This document shows positions 28,509 to 37,915 of a stretch of DNA of 64,000 nt, piece by piece. The stretch's first letter is position 1; each line of letters starts with the position of its first letter. The translations under genes and the position numbers were made by a program. This DNA is from Umezawaea tangerina (GTDB taxonomy: Bacteria; Actinomycetota; Actinomycetes; Mycobacteriales; Pseudonocardiaceae): NCBI RefSeq assembly GCF_003002815.1, contig NZ_PVTF01000005.1, forward strand, positions 434,001-498,000. Direction: 5' to 3'. The notes below the pieces were generated by a model, which saw only the letters and a list, made by a program, of their open reading frames with translations, had not been told where the DNA came from and ran no database searches.

Positions 28509-29138
28509 GTGCGGCGGACGCAGAAGGAACGAAACGAGCAGACGCGCCAAGCCCTGCTGGAGGCCGGAAGCTCACTGCTCCGCGAAGTGGGCTACGCACG
28601 TACGTCGGTCGCCCAGATCACCCGGCGGGCCAACCGAGCGCACGGCACCTTCTACCTCCACTTCGAGAACAAGCGGGATCTCGTGTCCGTCCTGCTCGAG
28701 GACATGGCCGACGAAGGCAGGCAGCACGCGCGTGAGATCTGGCGCACCGCGCCCGGCGTCGAGGGGCTCTGGATGACTCTTCGGGAGTTCTTCGCCCGGA
28801 TCACACCGGAGCGCAGCCTGTGGTTGTTGATCGAGGAGGTCATCGCGCTCGAGGAGGACGCGGCTCCACTCAGGTCGAGGCTCCGACACCTCTACGTCGA
28901 GCCGATCCTCCACGGCCTCAAGGGGAATCGCGATGCTCGCGTGTCGCGCCCGGTGAACCTCGAGCTGCTCGCCGACGTGCTCGTGTCGGCGGGCCTGCAC
29001 TTCGCGCGAACCGGGAGCACTCCAGGCTCACCCGACGTCACCGCGCTGCACATGACCGCCGTCTGGCGCCACGCCATCGGACACCCGCTGACCGAGTCCG
29101 ATGTGGCGCACCTGAAAGGCAAGTTCGCGGCAGGGTGA
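28509..29138 (+). CDS. TetR-family regulator
   Basis: This 209-residue TetR protein starts at a GTG behind TAGGAGA. The helix-turn-helix spans about residues 27-50 (QITRRANRAHGTFYLHFENK) and the rest is a helical ligand-binding domain. It is closely related to the regulator at 26367, so the pair probably arose by duplication. It follows the MDR gene by 179 bases and converges on the GntR gene. Ligand unknown. Confidence 0.9.
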   Translation: MRRTQKERNEQTRQALLEAGSSLLREVGYARTSVAQITRRANRAHGTFYLHFENKRDLVSVLLEDMADEGRQHAREIWRTAPGVEGLWMTLREFFARITPERSLWLLIEEVIALEEDAAPLRSRLRHLYVEPILHGLKGNRDARVSRPVNLELLADVLVSAGLHFARTGSTPGSPDVTALHMTAVWRHAIGHPLTESDVAHLKGKFAAG

Positions 29139-29164
29139 GCGCGATCGCCGGGATGTGGTGCGGG

Positions 29165-29896
29165 CTATCCGTTCGCCGGCCTGCGATCCGGTCGGGCGAG
29201 CTCGTACCGCTCGAGTGCGTCCAGCGGATGCTCCTCGGACAGGCGTCGCGCTTCGCCCACGTCGCCGGCGACGAGGGGTCCGATCAGCACGTCGTGCCGG
29301 TCGGCGAGGTCGGCAAGAGCACCGGGACCGTCGTAGGTGTCGCTGACGACGATGCGCGCGCTCAGGGCCAGCCGATCGGTGACCGCGATCCAGTTGTCCA
29401 AGAGCAGCTGGTGATCGGCCATCCGAACGATGGTCTCGTGAAAGGCCAGATCGATCTCGAAGAACGAGAGCCGGTTCCCGCGCGCCGATGCCCGACGCAT
29501 CTCGGCCACGCGTGCGCGCAGCTCGGCGACAAGTCCGGGATCGGCATTGGCCGCCGCACGAGCGGCCGCGAACCCCTCCAACGCCGACCTCATCGTGAGC
29601 AGCTCACGAACCTCCTTGATGTCGGGGTCGACGACCGCGTGCCCGCGGTACCGGTCGAAGGAAAGCAGGCCCTCGGCCGCGAGCAGGCTCATCGCGTCCC
29701 GTACGAGACCTCGACCCGCACCGACCGCGACCGCGAGATCACGCTCGTGGATCGGCTCGCCCCGCGCGAATCGCCCCGCTGACACCATCTCGCGAAGCAT
29801 CGCCACGACCTGATCGCCCGTGAGCGGGCGCTCCGGGCGCAGGTCGTCCGCGGCGCGCGGATGTGCGGTCTCGGCGCGGCCTTTTCCCATCGTCAT
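29165..29896 (-). CDS. GntR-family regulator, FCD (FadR) subfamily
   Basis: This 243-residue regulator has an N-terminal winged helix (about 25-90, IHERDLAVAVGAGRGLVRDA) and an FCD ligand domain. The FCD metal/ligand histidines are visible: AFHETIV, DRHDVLI and SEEHPL. Members of this group usually sense a carboxylic acid and repress its catabolic genes. The ATG at 29896 has GGAG nearby; a second ATG two codons in is equally possible. It lies 51 bases downstream of the CoA ligase gene on the same strand, so it may be co-transcribed with and control that gene. Confidence 0.9.
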   Translation of the reverse strand: MTMGKGRAETAHPRAADDLRPERPLTGDQVVAMLREMVSAGRFARGEPIHERDLAVAVGAGRGLVRDAMSLLAAEGLLSFDRYRGHAVVDPDIKEVRELLTMRSALEGFAAARAAANADPGLVAELRARVAEMRRASARGNRLSFFEIDLAFHETIVRMADHQLLLDNWIAVTDRLALSARIVVSDTYDGPGALADLADRHDVLIGPLVAGDVGEARRLSEEHPLDALERYELARPDRRPANG

Positions 29897-29947
29897 CAGT
29901 CGTACTCCGATCGTGGGACCGAACGTCTCAGCGTTGCCGCGAGGACG

Positions 29948-31618
29948 TCATCGTGCCGCTCCCCCGGACGCGGTCGCCTTGCGTCGTGCCTCGACCTCGT
30001 CGGTGAGGTCGCGTTTGAGGACCTTGCCGGTGGGGCCCAAGGGGAACGTCTCGAACAGCTCGACGCGCTGGGGGAGCTTGTACTTGGCGACCTCGTCCTT
30101 CATGAAGTCGATGACGTCGTCGAAGGTGACCGTGGCGCCGGGTTCGGGGATGAGGCAGGCGCAGGTGTTCTCGCCGAAGTAGTCGTCGTGGATGCCGACG
30201 ACGGCGACGTCGGCCACGTCGGGATGCCTGACGAGGATCTCCTCCAGCTCACGGGGCCAGATGTTGGCGCCGCCGTGGATGATCATGTCCTTGGAGCGCC
30301 CCGAGATCGTGAGCCTGCCGTTCCCGTCCAGGTGACCGCGGTCCCCGGACCGGAACCAGCCGTCGGCGGTCCAGCTCTCCTCGTTCTTGCCGGGGTTGCG
30401 GTAGTAACCCACGCAGATGGTCGGGCCGGTCTTCACGATCTCGCCTTCGACACCGACGGCCACGTCCTGGTCATCCCGGTCGAGAATCCGCACGTGCATG
30501 AACTCGTAGGGACGGCCGACCGTGCCGACCCACTCCTCGTAGGGCTCCTCCGGGTCGGTGCACGAGGTCACACCGGTCTCGAGCATTCCGTACAGGTCGA
30601 CGACGGGGCAGCCGAGCCGCTCGTTGGCCTCGCTGAGCACCTTCACCGGTGTGGATGACCCGCCGGTCTGCACGATGCGCAACGAGGAGAGGTCCCTGTC
30701 GTCGAGGCTGTCCTCCCTCAGGATGGCGAGTACGGCGGTCGGTGCGGCCAGGAACGTCGTCACCTGGTGGCGCTCCACCAGGTCCAGCAGCCCGGTCGGC
30801 GAGAACTTCTCCATCAACACGCCCCGAGCACCGGCGTTCGCCACCTGGACGACGGTGCCGAAACCGGCGTTCAGGCCGACGGGAAGGAGGACGAGGATGG
30901 TGGCATCGCCGTCGATGCCCCTCTGCTCGCTCTCGTGGCGAGTCATGCAGAGCGTGGTGTTGGCGGTGTGCATCACGGCCTTGGGCTCGCCGGTGGTTCC
31001 CGAGGTGAACGCGATCCGCATGACGTCGTTGGCGTCCGCGGGTCTGTCAGGCGCGGGATCTTCGGGATCCAGGTCACGACGAAGCTGGTCCAGGCTGACC
31101 CAGGCGTCCTTGCCCGCCAACGACGACGCCTCGCCGGTGGTCACCGCGACCGTGTTGACCAGCCGCGGCAACCGCCCTCGGATCCCGTCGATCATCTCCG
31201 CGTGGTCGAACCCCCGGAACACGTCGGGCACCACGATGGTGTGCGCCTCGGAGAAGTCGAGGATGAACTCGATCTCACGCGCCCGGTAGTCCGGCGGGAA
31301 CTGGCAGAACACCGCACCCAGGCGAACGACAGCGGCCAGTACGAACACGAACTCGATCCGGTTCGGCAGCTGGACGGCCACCACATCCCCGCGCCCCACA
31401 CCGCGACGGGCCAGACCCGATGCCACCTCGCCACTGACCTGCCACACCTCGCCCCAGGTGACCTGCGCGCGGTCGTCGACGTAGGCGACCTTGTCCGTGA
31501 GCTCGTGCGCGTTGCGCCTGAACAGATCGGCCAGCGTCGTCTCCGACCAGTAGCCGGCCGCCGTGTACTGCTCGATCAGCTCCGGTGTGAGAAGCGTGTC
31601 CTCCCGAGTAACAGCCAT
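29948..31618 (-). CDS. AMP-forming acyl-CoA synthetase
   Basis: This 556-residue ANL-superfamily ligase activates a carboxylic acid as the acyl-adenylate and then the CoA thioester. The P-loop is FTSGTTGEPKA, the core is DLYGMLETG, and the C-terminal hinge region has GDRGHLDGNG with the catalytic lysine in GPTGKVLKRD. I chose the ATG at 31618 because AGAGGA lies six bases before it; another ATG two codons upstream overlaps that ribosome site. Similarity is to the cyclohexanecarboxylate/fatty-acid ligase type, so the substrate may be cyclic, but this is not firm. It is flanked by GntR and MDR genes on the same strand. Confidence 0.9.
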   Translation of the reverse strand: MAVTREDTLLTPELIEQYTAAGYWSETTLADLFRRNAHELTDKVAYVDDRAQVTWGEVWQVSGEVASGLARRGVGRGDVVAVQLPNRIEFVFVLAAVVRLGAVFCQFPPDYRAREIEFILDFSEAHTIVVPDVFRGFDHAEMIDGIRGRLPRLVNTVAVTTGEASSLAGKDAWVSLDQLRRDLDPEDPAPDRPADANDVMRIAFTSGTTGEPKAVMHTANTTLCMTRHESEQRGIDGDATILVLLPVGLNAGFGTVVQVANAGARGVLMEKFSPTGLLDLVERHQVTTFLAAPTAVLAILREDSLDDRDLSSLRIVQTGGSSTPVKVLSEANERLGCPVVDLYGMLETGVTSCTDPEEPYEEWVGTVGRPYEFMHVRILDRDDQDVAVGVEGEIVKTGPTICVGYYRNPGKNEESWTADGWFRSGDRGHLDGNGRLTISGRSKDMIIHGGANIWPRELEEILVRHPDVADVAVVGIHDDYFGENTCACLIPEPGATVTFDDVIDFMKDEVAKYKLPQRVELFETFPLGPTGKVLKRDLTDEVEARRKATASGGAAR

Positions 31619-31672
31619 GACCATCCTCTTGTCGATGTGTGCCGGTCCCTTGCGCGGCGCCGACCTGGAGTT

Positions 31673-32704
31673 CTACGACCGCGCTGTCTCGCGGACGTCG
31701 ATCAGCACCTTGCCCACGACGCCCTGCTCGACGGCGGTGTGAGCCTCCGATGTCCGCTCGAGCGGGTAGTGGTGCACGGGCAGACCGTGCTCCTCGCCGA
31801 CGCCGAAGGCACCGTCCGCCAGTGCGGCGGTGATGTCGTCGGCCGCCGCGCGCAGTGCCGACCGCCCGACGGTGTAGAGCAGCACCCACTGCAAGCGCGC
31901 GTTGGCCGACAACGCCTGGCCCACGCCGAGGGCGACCTCGCCGCCGCCTTCGCTGGCGTAGATCGCGATCGTCGCGCGGGGCTTCACCACCTGGAGGTCG
32001 AGGCGCAGGTTCTGCGCCGGGGCCACCTCGACGACGATGTCGACCCCGTCGGGGGCCAGGTCGCGGATGGCCGTGGCCGGGTCGCCCTCGCGGTAGTTGA
32101 CCGTGTGGTGGGCGCCGGCCGCTGTGGCGAGCGCTGCCTTCCAGTCGGTACTCACTGTGCTGATCACGAAGGCACCGGCCCACCTCGCGAGCTGGATGGC
32201 GGCGTTGCCGACTGCGCCTGCTCCCCCTGGGACGAGCACGGTCAGGCCGGCCAGCGCATCAGGGGCGAGCCGATCGGGACCGTCCTCGGAGGTGGTCAGC
32301 GCGCGGTGAGCGGTGACCGCGGGGACGCCCAGCGCGGCGCCCACGTCGAACGACGCGGTATCGGGCAGCGCGGTGACGTTCTCGGCGGGCAGCACCACCG
32401 ACTCCTGCGCCGTTCCCCCTGGACGGGTGTGCTGCGCGAGCATCGTCCAGACCCGATCGCCGACCGCGACGCCGGTGACGCCGAAGCCGACGGCATCGAC
32501 CACACCTGACCCGTCCTGGCCGGGCACGACCTCCGGAAAGGCCTGCTTGCCGAAGCCGCCCGAGCGGGACTTCCAGTCCGTGGGGTTGACGCCGGCGCGG
32601 ACGATCCGCACCCGTACCTCGCCCGCACCGGGGCCGGCGGCCTCCCGCTCGACCAGGCGGAGAACAGAGGAGTCGCCGGGCCGGGTGTAGATGACGGCGC
32701 GCAT
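31673..32704 (-). CDS. Zinc-less MDR oxidoreductase (quinone reductase type)
   Basis: This 343-residue MDR enzyme has an N-terminal substrate domain (VRAGVNPTDWKSRSG) and the nucleotide loop PGGAGAVGNAA, with no zinc ligands. The ATG at 32704 fits the family N-terminus (MRAVIYTRPGDS); the open frame extends further upstream without family sequence. It heads a leftward unit of MDR, CoA ligase and GntR (gaps of 54 and 51 bases). It is the third zinc-less MDR in this island. A candidate operator lies about 135 bases upstream. Confidence 0.9.
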   Translation of the reverse strand: MRAVIYTRPGDSSVLRLVEREAAGPGAGEVRVRIVRAGVNPTDWKSRSGGFGKQAFPEVVPGQDGSGVVDAVGFGVTGVAVGDRVWTMLAQHTRPGGTAQESVVLPAENVTALPDTASFDVGAALGVPAVTAHRALTTSEDGPDRLAPDALAGLTVLVPGGAGAVGNAAIQLARWAGAFVISTVSTDWKAALATAAGAHHTVNYREGDPATAIRDLAPDGVDIVVEVAPAQNLRLDLQVVKPRATIAIYASEGGGEVALGVGQALSANARLQWVLLYTVGRSALRAAADDITAALADGAFGVGEEHGLPVHHYPLERTSEAHTAVEQGVVGKVLIDVRETARS

Positions 32705-33107
32705 CAGCTGGTGCTCGGCGTCGGGAGGTCGGTGCGGCACTGGGCGCGGTGCGACGACTCGAACGGGCTTGCCATTGGCCTGGTCCTCAGGATGTGGAGT
32801 GGAGGCGGGCGAGTGCCGTCTCGATGTTCCGTACTTTAGCGATCGTTCGGTATAGCTGAAGGTAGTTGCGCCGGCAGACGCGGTCAAGGGTTCGAGCGTG
32901 ACCACAGGCCCGTGTGCGGAGGGAATGTCGCCGTGGCGGACCGGACGCAGCACGATGTGCCGAGTCCGGGGACTTTCGAACCCCGTGTGCGAAGGCTGGT
33001 CGAGGCTTCAATTCTCGAACGGTCCCATGTGGACTGAGACCCCGAAGGCCTCGTCGTTCGCGGCGGGCCAGGGCATGGCTGTGCCGCGCCGGCCTCGTCG
33101 CGTCGGG
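32705..33107. other. Intergenic region, promoter of MDR-ligase-GntR unit
   Basis: This is a 403-base non-coding stretch. A locally AT-rich part at 32825-32870 carries the operator candidate listed separately, and probably the promoter for the MDR gene at 32704. On the minus strand near 32960-33020 are fragments resembling tRNA T-arms (GGTTCGA-type loops), but no cloverleaf can be completed, so no RNA is called. Confidence 0.4.
32838..32851. promoter_or_regulatory. Candidate operator ACCGA-N4-TCGCT (minus strand)
   Basis: On the plus strand it reads AGCGA-TCGT-TCGGT; on the minus strand, ACCGA-ACGA-TCGCT. The same arrangement, including the same asymmetric last base, occurs at 40774-40787 before the P450 operon. 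Sharing by two promoters of the island points to one common regulator, plausibly the XRE-TetR protein encoded at 33108. Confidence 0.5.
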
Positions 33108-33989
33108 TCAGACCCCGGCGGTGACGATGCCTATGGCGAACCCCACGTAACGCTCGACGACGTCGTCGAGCGTGAGTAGGCCGTGCTCGGTGTACCACAG
33201 CGCGAGACCCGAGCACATCGAGACGACCGCCCGTGCCGTCACGGCGGGATCACCCTTGTCGAACACGCCGAGCTCGGTTCCGCGCGAGATCTGGTCGACG
33301 AGCAGCTCGTGGATCTCCACCTGTTTGGCGTGCACCTGCTCGAGGGACTCCTCGTCCAGCGCACGAGACTCACTGAGCCCCAGGAAGGCGAAGTCGCGCT
33401 GCGCGACGTTGTACCTCACGAGGCATTCCACGAGAAGTCGGAAGCCCGCCAGTGGCTCTCCGTCCGCCTCGTCCAGCGCGGCATGCGCGCGCCACAGGAG
33501 ATCGGTCAGGGTGAAGTCCATGATGTTCAGCAGCATTTCCTGCTTGCTCTCATAGTGGTAGTACACCCCTGGAACCGACAGTCCGGCTCGGCTCGCGATG
33601 TCCCGTACCGTGGCGCCGTGGTAGCCGATCGCGAGAAAGGCGGCCGACGCGGCCAGAAGCACGTCGTCGAGTGGCGTCGACCCGAAAGAGCGCCATTCAC
33701 CGTTCGCGGCGGGCTCGGCCGTTGGGGCATCTCCGGACTCGGTCGCCGCGAGAACAGGCATCAGCAAAGCGTCGATCGACATGCCGAAAAGGCGCGCGAC
33801 CGTCGCGAGGCGACGCACGCTGACAGCGGTGCGGCCGTTCTCGATCGCGCTGACCGTCGCAGGGCTCACTTCGAGGGCCGCAGCCAGGTCTCGCAGCGTG
33901 AGGCGACGTTCCCTCCTCAACTCGCGAATGCGGACACCGAAAAGCTCGGGAAATCCACCAGCCGCCTCCGCCGATGGTGGCTCCGCCAT
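33108..33989 (-). CDS. XRE-TetR fusion transcriptional regulator
   Basis: This 293-residue protein has two DNA-binding domains. Residues about 15-78 form a Cro/CI-type helix-turn-helix (RIRELRRERRLTLRDLAAAL, then VSPATVSAIENGR). Residues about 105-160 form a TetR helix-turn-helix (ATVRDIASRAGLSVPGVYYH), followed by a TetR_C-like ligand domain. The ATG at 33989 follows AAGGAGAA. It sits between the MDR unit and the P450 operon, and is the best candidate for binding the shared ACCGA-N4-TCGCT sites. Ligand unknown; an acyl-CoA would be typical of TetR proteins in such islands. Confidence 0.92.
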   Translation of the reverse strand: MAEPPSAEAAGGFPELFGVRIRELRRERRLTLRDLAAALEVSPATVSAIENGRTAVSVRRLATVARLFGMSIDALLMPVLAATESGDAPTAEPAANGEWRSFGSTPLDDVLLAASAAFLAIGYHGATVRDIASRAGLSVPGVYYHYESKQEMLLNIMDFTLTDLLWRAHAALDEADGEPLAGFRLLVECLVRYNVAQRDFAFLGLSESRALDEESLEQVHAKQVEIHELLVDQISRGTELGVFDKGDPAVTARAVVSMCSGLALWYTEHGLLTLDDVVERYVGFAIGIVTAGV

Positions 33990-34123
33990 GATTCTCCTTG
34001 GCCGTAGGTGTTCAAGGGGCAGGTTACCGCCTCGTCGCTCTGCTCTGGACGGTCCACCGGCCGTCGGGTCGCAGGCCTCAAGTCCGCGCCGCCCGGTCGT
34101 CAGGGGGACGGTCCGACAGCCGC

Positions 34124-35077
34124 TCACAGGTCGAGCACGAGACGTCTGGTGCACGCGCGTGAGACGCAGATCATCATGTAGTCGTTCGCAGCGCGCTCGT
34201 CCGCGTTCAGGACGAAGTCCCGGTGGTCCGGAACACCCTCGATGACCGGGGTCTCACACGTACCGCAGGTGCCCGCCTGGCATGAGGAGAGGATGCGGAC
34301 ACCGGCTTCGCGCACGACGTCGAGAACGCTCTTGCCCGCGGGCACGGTGAGCACCAGGTCCGACATCGCGAGTTCGACCTCGAAAGGCGAGTCGACGGTG
34401 TCGTCGTCCGACGGCACCGGGGAGAAGCGCTCGACGCGAAGGGCCCCTGGTGGCCAGTGCCGGGTCGCGTCCTCCACGGCTCGCAGGAGGGGCTCCGGAC
34501 CGCAACAGTAGATCAAGGTGTCCGGTCGCGGGTCGGCCAGCCACACATCGAGGGGCAGCAGGCCGTGGTCGCTCTCGGGTGAGATCGTGATCCGGTCCTC
34601 GAACTGTTCCAGCTCGTCGACGAAGGCCATGGAAGCCCGCCGACGACCGCCGTAGACCAGCTTCCACCTGGCACCGGACGCATCGGCCTGGTGCAGCATC
34701 GGGAGGAGCGGGGTGATGCCGATCCCTCCGGCGATGAACAGGTAGTCCGGGGACGCGGCAAGCTCGAAGTGGGATCGCGGCCCCCGCAGGGTCCACGTCG
34801 ATCCCACCACGGCCTCTTGGTGCAGCCGTCGCGAGAAGCCCCGGCCGTCGGGTTCCTCCAGGATCGCGACGCGATAGGTGCGGAGGTCGCCGACGTCCCC
34901 GCACAAGGAGTACTGGCGGGACGTCCCGTCCGGCAGCACCAGATCGATGTGCGCTCCCGGTGACCACATCGGCAGCGCCCGGCCGTCTTCCCTGGCCAGC
35001 AGCAGCTCCACCACCCCCGATGCGATCATCCGTCGCGAGACGACTTCCACGGTCGTCGTGAGTTCCGACGTCGCCAT
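34124..35077 (-). CDS. Phthalate-dioxygenase-type reductase (FMN, NADH, 2Fe-2S)
   Basis: This 317-residue electron-transfer flavoprotein has domains in order FMN-binding (RQYSLCG, about 60), NAD-binding (FIAGGIGITPLLPML, about 110-125, and CCGPEPLL) and a C-terminal plant-type 2Fe-2S ferredoxin with ligands in CQAGTCGTCE and a later MICVSRA. The ATG at 35077 follows GGGAGGTG. The same domain order is found as the reductase half of P450RhF-type fused P450s, so it probably reduces the P450 encoded at the head of this operon. It is the last gene of the unit, 11 bases after the SDR gene. Confidence 0.92.
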   Translation of the reverse strand: MATSELTTTVEVVSRRMIASGVVELLLAREDGRALPMWSPGAHIDLVLPDGTSRQYSLCGDVGDLRTYRVAILEEPDGRGFSRRLHQEAVVGSTWTLRGPRSHFELAASPDYLFIAGGIGITPLLPMLHQADASGARWKLVYGGRRRASMAFVDELEQFEDRITISPESDHGLLPLDVWLADPRPDTLIYCCGPEPLLRAVEDATRHWPPGALRVERFSPVPSDDDTVDSPFEVELAMSDLVLTVPAGKSVLDVVREAGVRILSSCQAGTCGTCETPVIEGVPDHRDFVLNADERAANDYMMICVSRACTRRLVLDL

Positions 35078-35088
35078 CACCTCCCTCC

Positions 35089-35835
35089 CTAGGCCAGCAG
35101 GTAGCCGCCGTCGACGCGGATCACGTCGCCGGTGTGGAAGTCGGACGCGGACGAGCCGAGGTACACGCAGACCCCTGCCAGGTCTTCTGGCGACCCCGTC
35201 CGCTTTTGGATGGTCCGGTCCTCGAGCCTCACCCGGACCGCGTCGTTGTCCAACTCGGGCGCGGACATCCCGGTACGAACCCATCCCGGCAGCACGGTGT
35301 TGACCTGGACGTTGTAGCGCGCCAACGCCGCAGCGGCGCTCCTGGACAGCCCCAACAAGCCGGCTTTCGCGGACGCGTAGGCGGGGGCTCGTGACATGCC
35401 GACGACCGAGGCGAGGGACCCCATGACGATCACCTTGCCGTGCCGCTGCTCCTTGAACGTGGGGACAACGGACCTGATGCAGCGCCACACGCCACTCAGG
35501 TTGGTGTCGATGACGTCTGCCCACAGCTCGTCGTCGACCGCCTCGAAGGCGATCCCTTCGCCGGCGCGGCCGGCATTGGCGACCATGACATCGATGCCTC
35601 CGAGGAGGTCGAGGGTGGTGCCCACGGCCTGCTCCACCGACTCCGTGGACGTCACGTCGCACTCGACGGCCACCCCGTCGATCTCCTCCCCCATGGCGTG
35701 CAGTGCGTCGCGGTCCCGCCCCCACACCGCCACTTTCGCGCCGGACCGGGCGTACGCACGGGAGATCGCCGCGCCGATCCCCTTCGCACCACCGGTGACG
35801 ACCGCGCGGCGTCCGGCCAACGTCAGTTCGCTCAT
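35089..35835 (-). CDS. SDR-family dehydrogenase
   Basis: This 248-residue classical short-chain dehydrogenase has the nucleotide motif TGGAKGIG, ANAG, the active-site Ser in VMGSLAS and the catalytic YASAK, ending VDGGYLLA. All catalytic residues are present, unlike the SDR at 23469. The ATG overlaps the stop of the hydroxyacyl-CoA dehydrogenase gene, so they are coupled. Oxidation of the alcohol made by the P450, or of a hydroxyacyl-CoA, is the likely role. Substrate unknown. Confidence 0.93.
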   Translation of the reverse strand: MSELTLAGRRAVVTGGAKGIGAAISRAYARSGAKVAVWGRDRDALHAMGEEIDGVAVECDVTSTESVEQAVGTTLDLLGGIDVMVANAGRAGEGIAFEAVDDELWADVIDTNLSGVWRCIRSVVPTFKEQRHGKVIVMGSLASVVGMSRAPAYASAKAGLLGLSRSAAAALARYNVQVNTVLPGWVRTGMSAPELDNDAVRVRLEDRTIQKRTGSPEDLAGVCVYLGSSASDFHTGDVIRVDGGYLLA

Positions 35836-36734
35836 GAAAGCCCCTCGTAGAACCCGGATCCGGACTTCCGGCCAGTACGGCCCGCCGCCACGTGCCGTTC
35901 GAGCAGATCCGGCGGGGTGAAGCGGTCGCCCCCGTAGAAGTCGGCGAGAGCTGTGCTCACCAGCAGCGCGGTGTCGAGTCCGGCGAGGTCGAGCGTCTCC
36001 AGCGGACCCATCTTGTGCCCGAACATCAGGCGCGCGACGAGGTCCACGTCCTCGGCGGTGGCGATCCCCTCGTCCACGAGTCGGACGCCCTCCATGAACA
36101 GCGCGGTGCTCATGCGGTTGGAGATGAACCCCGGCACGTCCTTCAAGCAGAGCACGTGCCGCCGGTCGACACCGTCGAGGAACCGGATGGCACCCGCCAC
36201 CGCCTCCGATGACGTGTCGGGTCCGACGACCAGCTCGACGAGCTTCATCAGCTGGGGTGGGTTCGACCAGTGCATGCCGATCACCCGGTCGGGACGATCG
36301 CAGTTCGCGGCCACGCGGCCGATCTGGAACTGGGAGGTGTTCGTCGCGAGGACGACGTCAGGAGCGCACATCGCGTCCAGCTCCGCGAACAGGCGCTGCT
36401 TCGGTTCGAGCTTCTCGACGATCGCCTCGATCACGAGGTCGGCGGACGATCCGCCGGCTCGGAGGTCGGTCTCCGTCACGATGAGACCACGAGCACGCGA
36501 CGCCTCGTCATCCGTCAGGCTGCCCGAGCGCACGAAGCGCGCCAGGCTGTCGGCGATCCGCGCCGCGGCCCGGTCGAGGGCCTCCACGTCGTCGTCCACG
36601 AGCACGACGTCGAGTCCGGCTTGCGCTGCCACCTGCGCGATGCCGCTCCCCATCAGACCCGCACCGACCACCATCACGGTCGAGACGTCCTGTCGCACGT
36701 GCGCGGCAGCAGGCGCGTCCACGTCGCGGCTCAC
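35832..36734 (-). CDS. 3-hydroxyacyl-CoA dehydrogenase
   Basis: This 300-residue enzyme of the FadB-like/HBDH type oxidises a 3-hydroxyacyl-CoA to the 3-ketoacyl-CoA with NAD. The Rossmann loop is VVGAGLMGSGIAQ, the catalytic His is in GMHWSNPP, and the family end (GPLETLDLAGLDT, then GRKSGSGFY) is present. The GTG start overlaps the thiolase stop. It supplies the substrate for the thiolase encoded just upstream. No enoyl-CoA hydratase gene is seen in the window. Confidence 0.94.
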   Translation of the reverse strand: MSRDVDAPAAAHVRQDVSTVMVVGAGLMGSGIAQVAAQAGLDVVLVDDDVEALDRAAARIADSLARFVRSGSLTDDEASRARGLIVTETDLRAGGSSADLVIEAIVEKLEPKQRLFAELDAMCAPDVVLATNTSQFQIGRVAANCDRPDRVIGMHWSNPPQLMKLVELVVGPDTSSEAVAGAIRFLDGVDRRHVLCLKDVPGFISNRMSTALFMEGVRLVDEGIATAEDVDLVARLMFGHKMGPLETLDLAGLDTALLVSTALADFYGGDRFTPPDLLERHVAAGRTGRKSGSGFYEGLS

Positions 36735-37915
36735 CGGTCCAGCTCCGGCCCGAAGATCGACACGAACGAGACGAACCCACCGGGCAGGCCACCCATGTTC
36801 TGGACCAATGCGAGACCAGGGTGGTCGAGCTGCCGTCCCTCCGCCTCACCGCGGAACTGCAGCCACACCTCGTACATCATCCGCAGGCCGCTCGCTCCCA
36901 CCGGATGGCCGAACGACTTCAGCCCGCCGTCGACGTTGACGGGCAGCCGGCCCCCTGGATCGAAATGCCCGTCCAGCACGTCTTTCCAGGCTTCTCCGCG
37001 CGCGGAGAAGCCCAGGTCCTCCATGAGGATCATCTCGGTGGGCGTGAAGCAGTCGTGGACCTCGGCGAACGATATCTGCGTGGAGGGGTCCGTGACTCCG
37101 GCCTGCGCATACGCCTGATCCGCGCACGCCACGACCTCGGTGAAGCTGTAGTACCCGCTCTCGGCGGTAGCCGCTCCGTCGCTGGAGCCCGCGTGGAGCG
37201 AGAGTCCTTTGAGGAACATCGGGTGATCCGTGTAGCGGTGGGCATCCTCTGCCCGCACGATGATCGCGGCGGCGCCTCCGTCGGCTACTCCAGAGCAGTC
37301 GAACACGCTGAGCTCGCCCGCGACCTTGGGAGCCGCGTTGATGTGCTCCTTGCTGACGACGCTCCTGTACTGCGCCAGGGGGTTCTTCGCCCCGTTGCGG
37401 TGGTTCTTCCAGGCGATGTGGGTCAAGGCGTCCCGGATCGAGTCGCGGTCCACGCCGTAGTTGCCGGCGTAGACATCGGGCAGCATCGCGTAGGCGGCCG
37501 GGTTGCTGATCTCCGGTGCCGTGTTGTCACCGGGTGGCCCGGCCAGGGCAAGCCCTGAAAAGCCGCTGTCCTTCAGCTTCTCGACCCCGACGGCCATGAC
37601 GACGTCGTAGACGCCCGACGCGACGGCGAAGGCGGCGTTGCGAAAGGCGTCGGATCCGCTCGCGCAGAAGTTCTCCACCCTGGTGACCGGTGCCTCGATC
37701 TTCAGCGCCCGCGCCAGGGGAAGCCCCGAGTGACCGGTCGCGAGGGTCGAGTACCAGAAAGCCTCGACGTCGGGCAGTTCCAGGCCCGGCACCGACGCGA
37801 CGGCCTCGTGGACCGACCCGATCAGCAGGTCGTCCGACGAGGTGTCCCACAGCTCGCCGAACCTGGTGCATCCCATGCCGATCACCGCGACCCTGTCGCG
37901 GAGAGTGCCACTCAT
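36731..37915 (-). CDS. Thiolase (lipid-transfer/SCP-X type)
   Basis: This 394-residue thiolase-family protein resembles the lipid-transfer thiolases that pair with DUF35 proteins. The nucleophile is in ENFCASGSDA and the second active-site region is KSFGHPVGASG, so it looks catalytically competent. The ATG overlaps the stop of the HMGS/DUF35 gene. In steroid side-chain degradation such thiolase-DUF35 pairs perform retro-aldol or thiolytic cleavage; an equivalent role on a different branched or cyclic acyl-CoA is inferred. Confidence 0.92.
   Translation of the reverse strand: MSGTLRDRVAVIGMGCTRFGELWDTSSDDLLIGSVHEAVASVPGLELPDVEAFWYSTLATGHSGLPLARALKIEAPVTRVENFCASGSDAFRNAAFAVASGVYDVVMAVGVEKLKDSGFSGLALAGPPGDNTAPEISNPAAYAMLPDVYAGNYGVDRDSIRDALTHIAWKNHRNGAKNPLAQYRSVVSKEHINAAPKVAGELSVFDCSGVADGGAAAIIVRAEDAHRYTDHPMFLKGLSLHAGSSDGAATAESGYYSFTEVVACADQAYAQAGVTDPSTQISFAEVHDCFTPTEMILMEDLGFSARGEAWKDVLDGHFDPGGRLPVNVDGGLKSFGHPVGASGLRMMYEVWLQFRGEAEGRQLDHPGLALVQNMGGLPGGFVSFVSIFGPELDR

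Noticed and set aside
32960-33030. tRNA- or tmRNA-like T-arm fragments in the gap after the MDR gene
   Set aside because: Single loops resembling GGTTCGA arms are present, but no acceptor stem, anticodon stem or CCA end can be paired, so no RNA gene or attachment site is supported.
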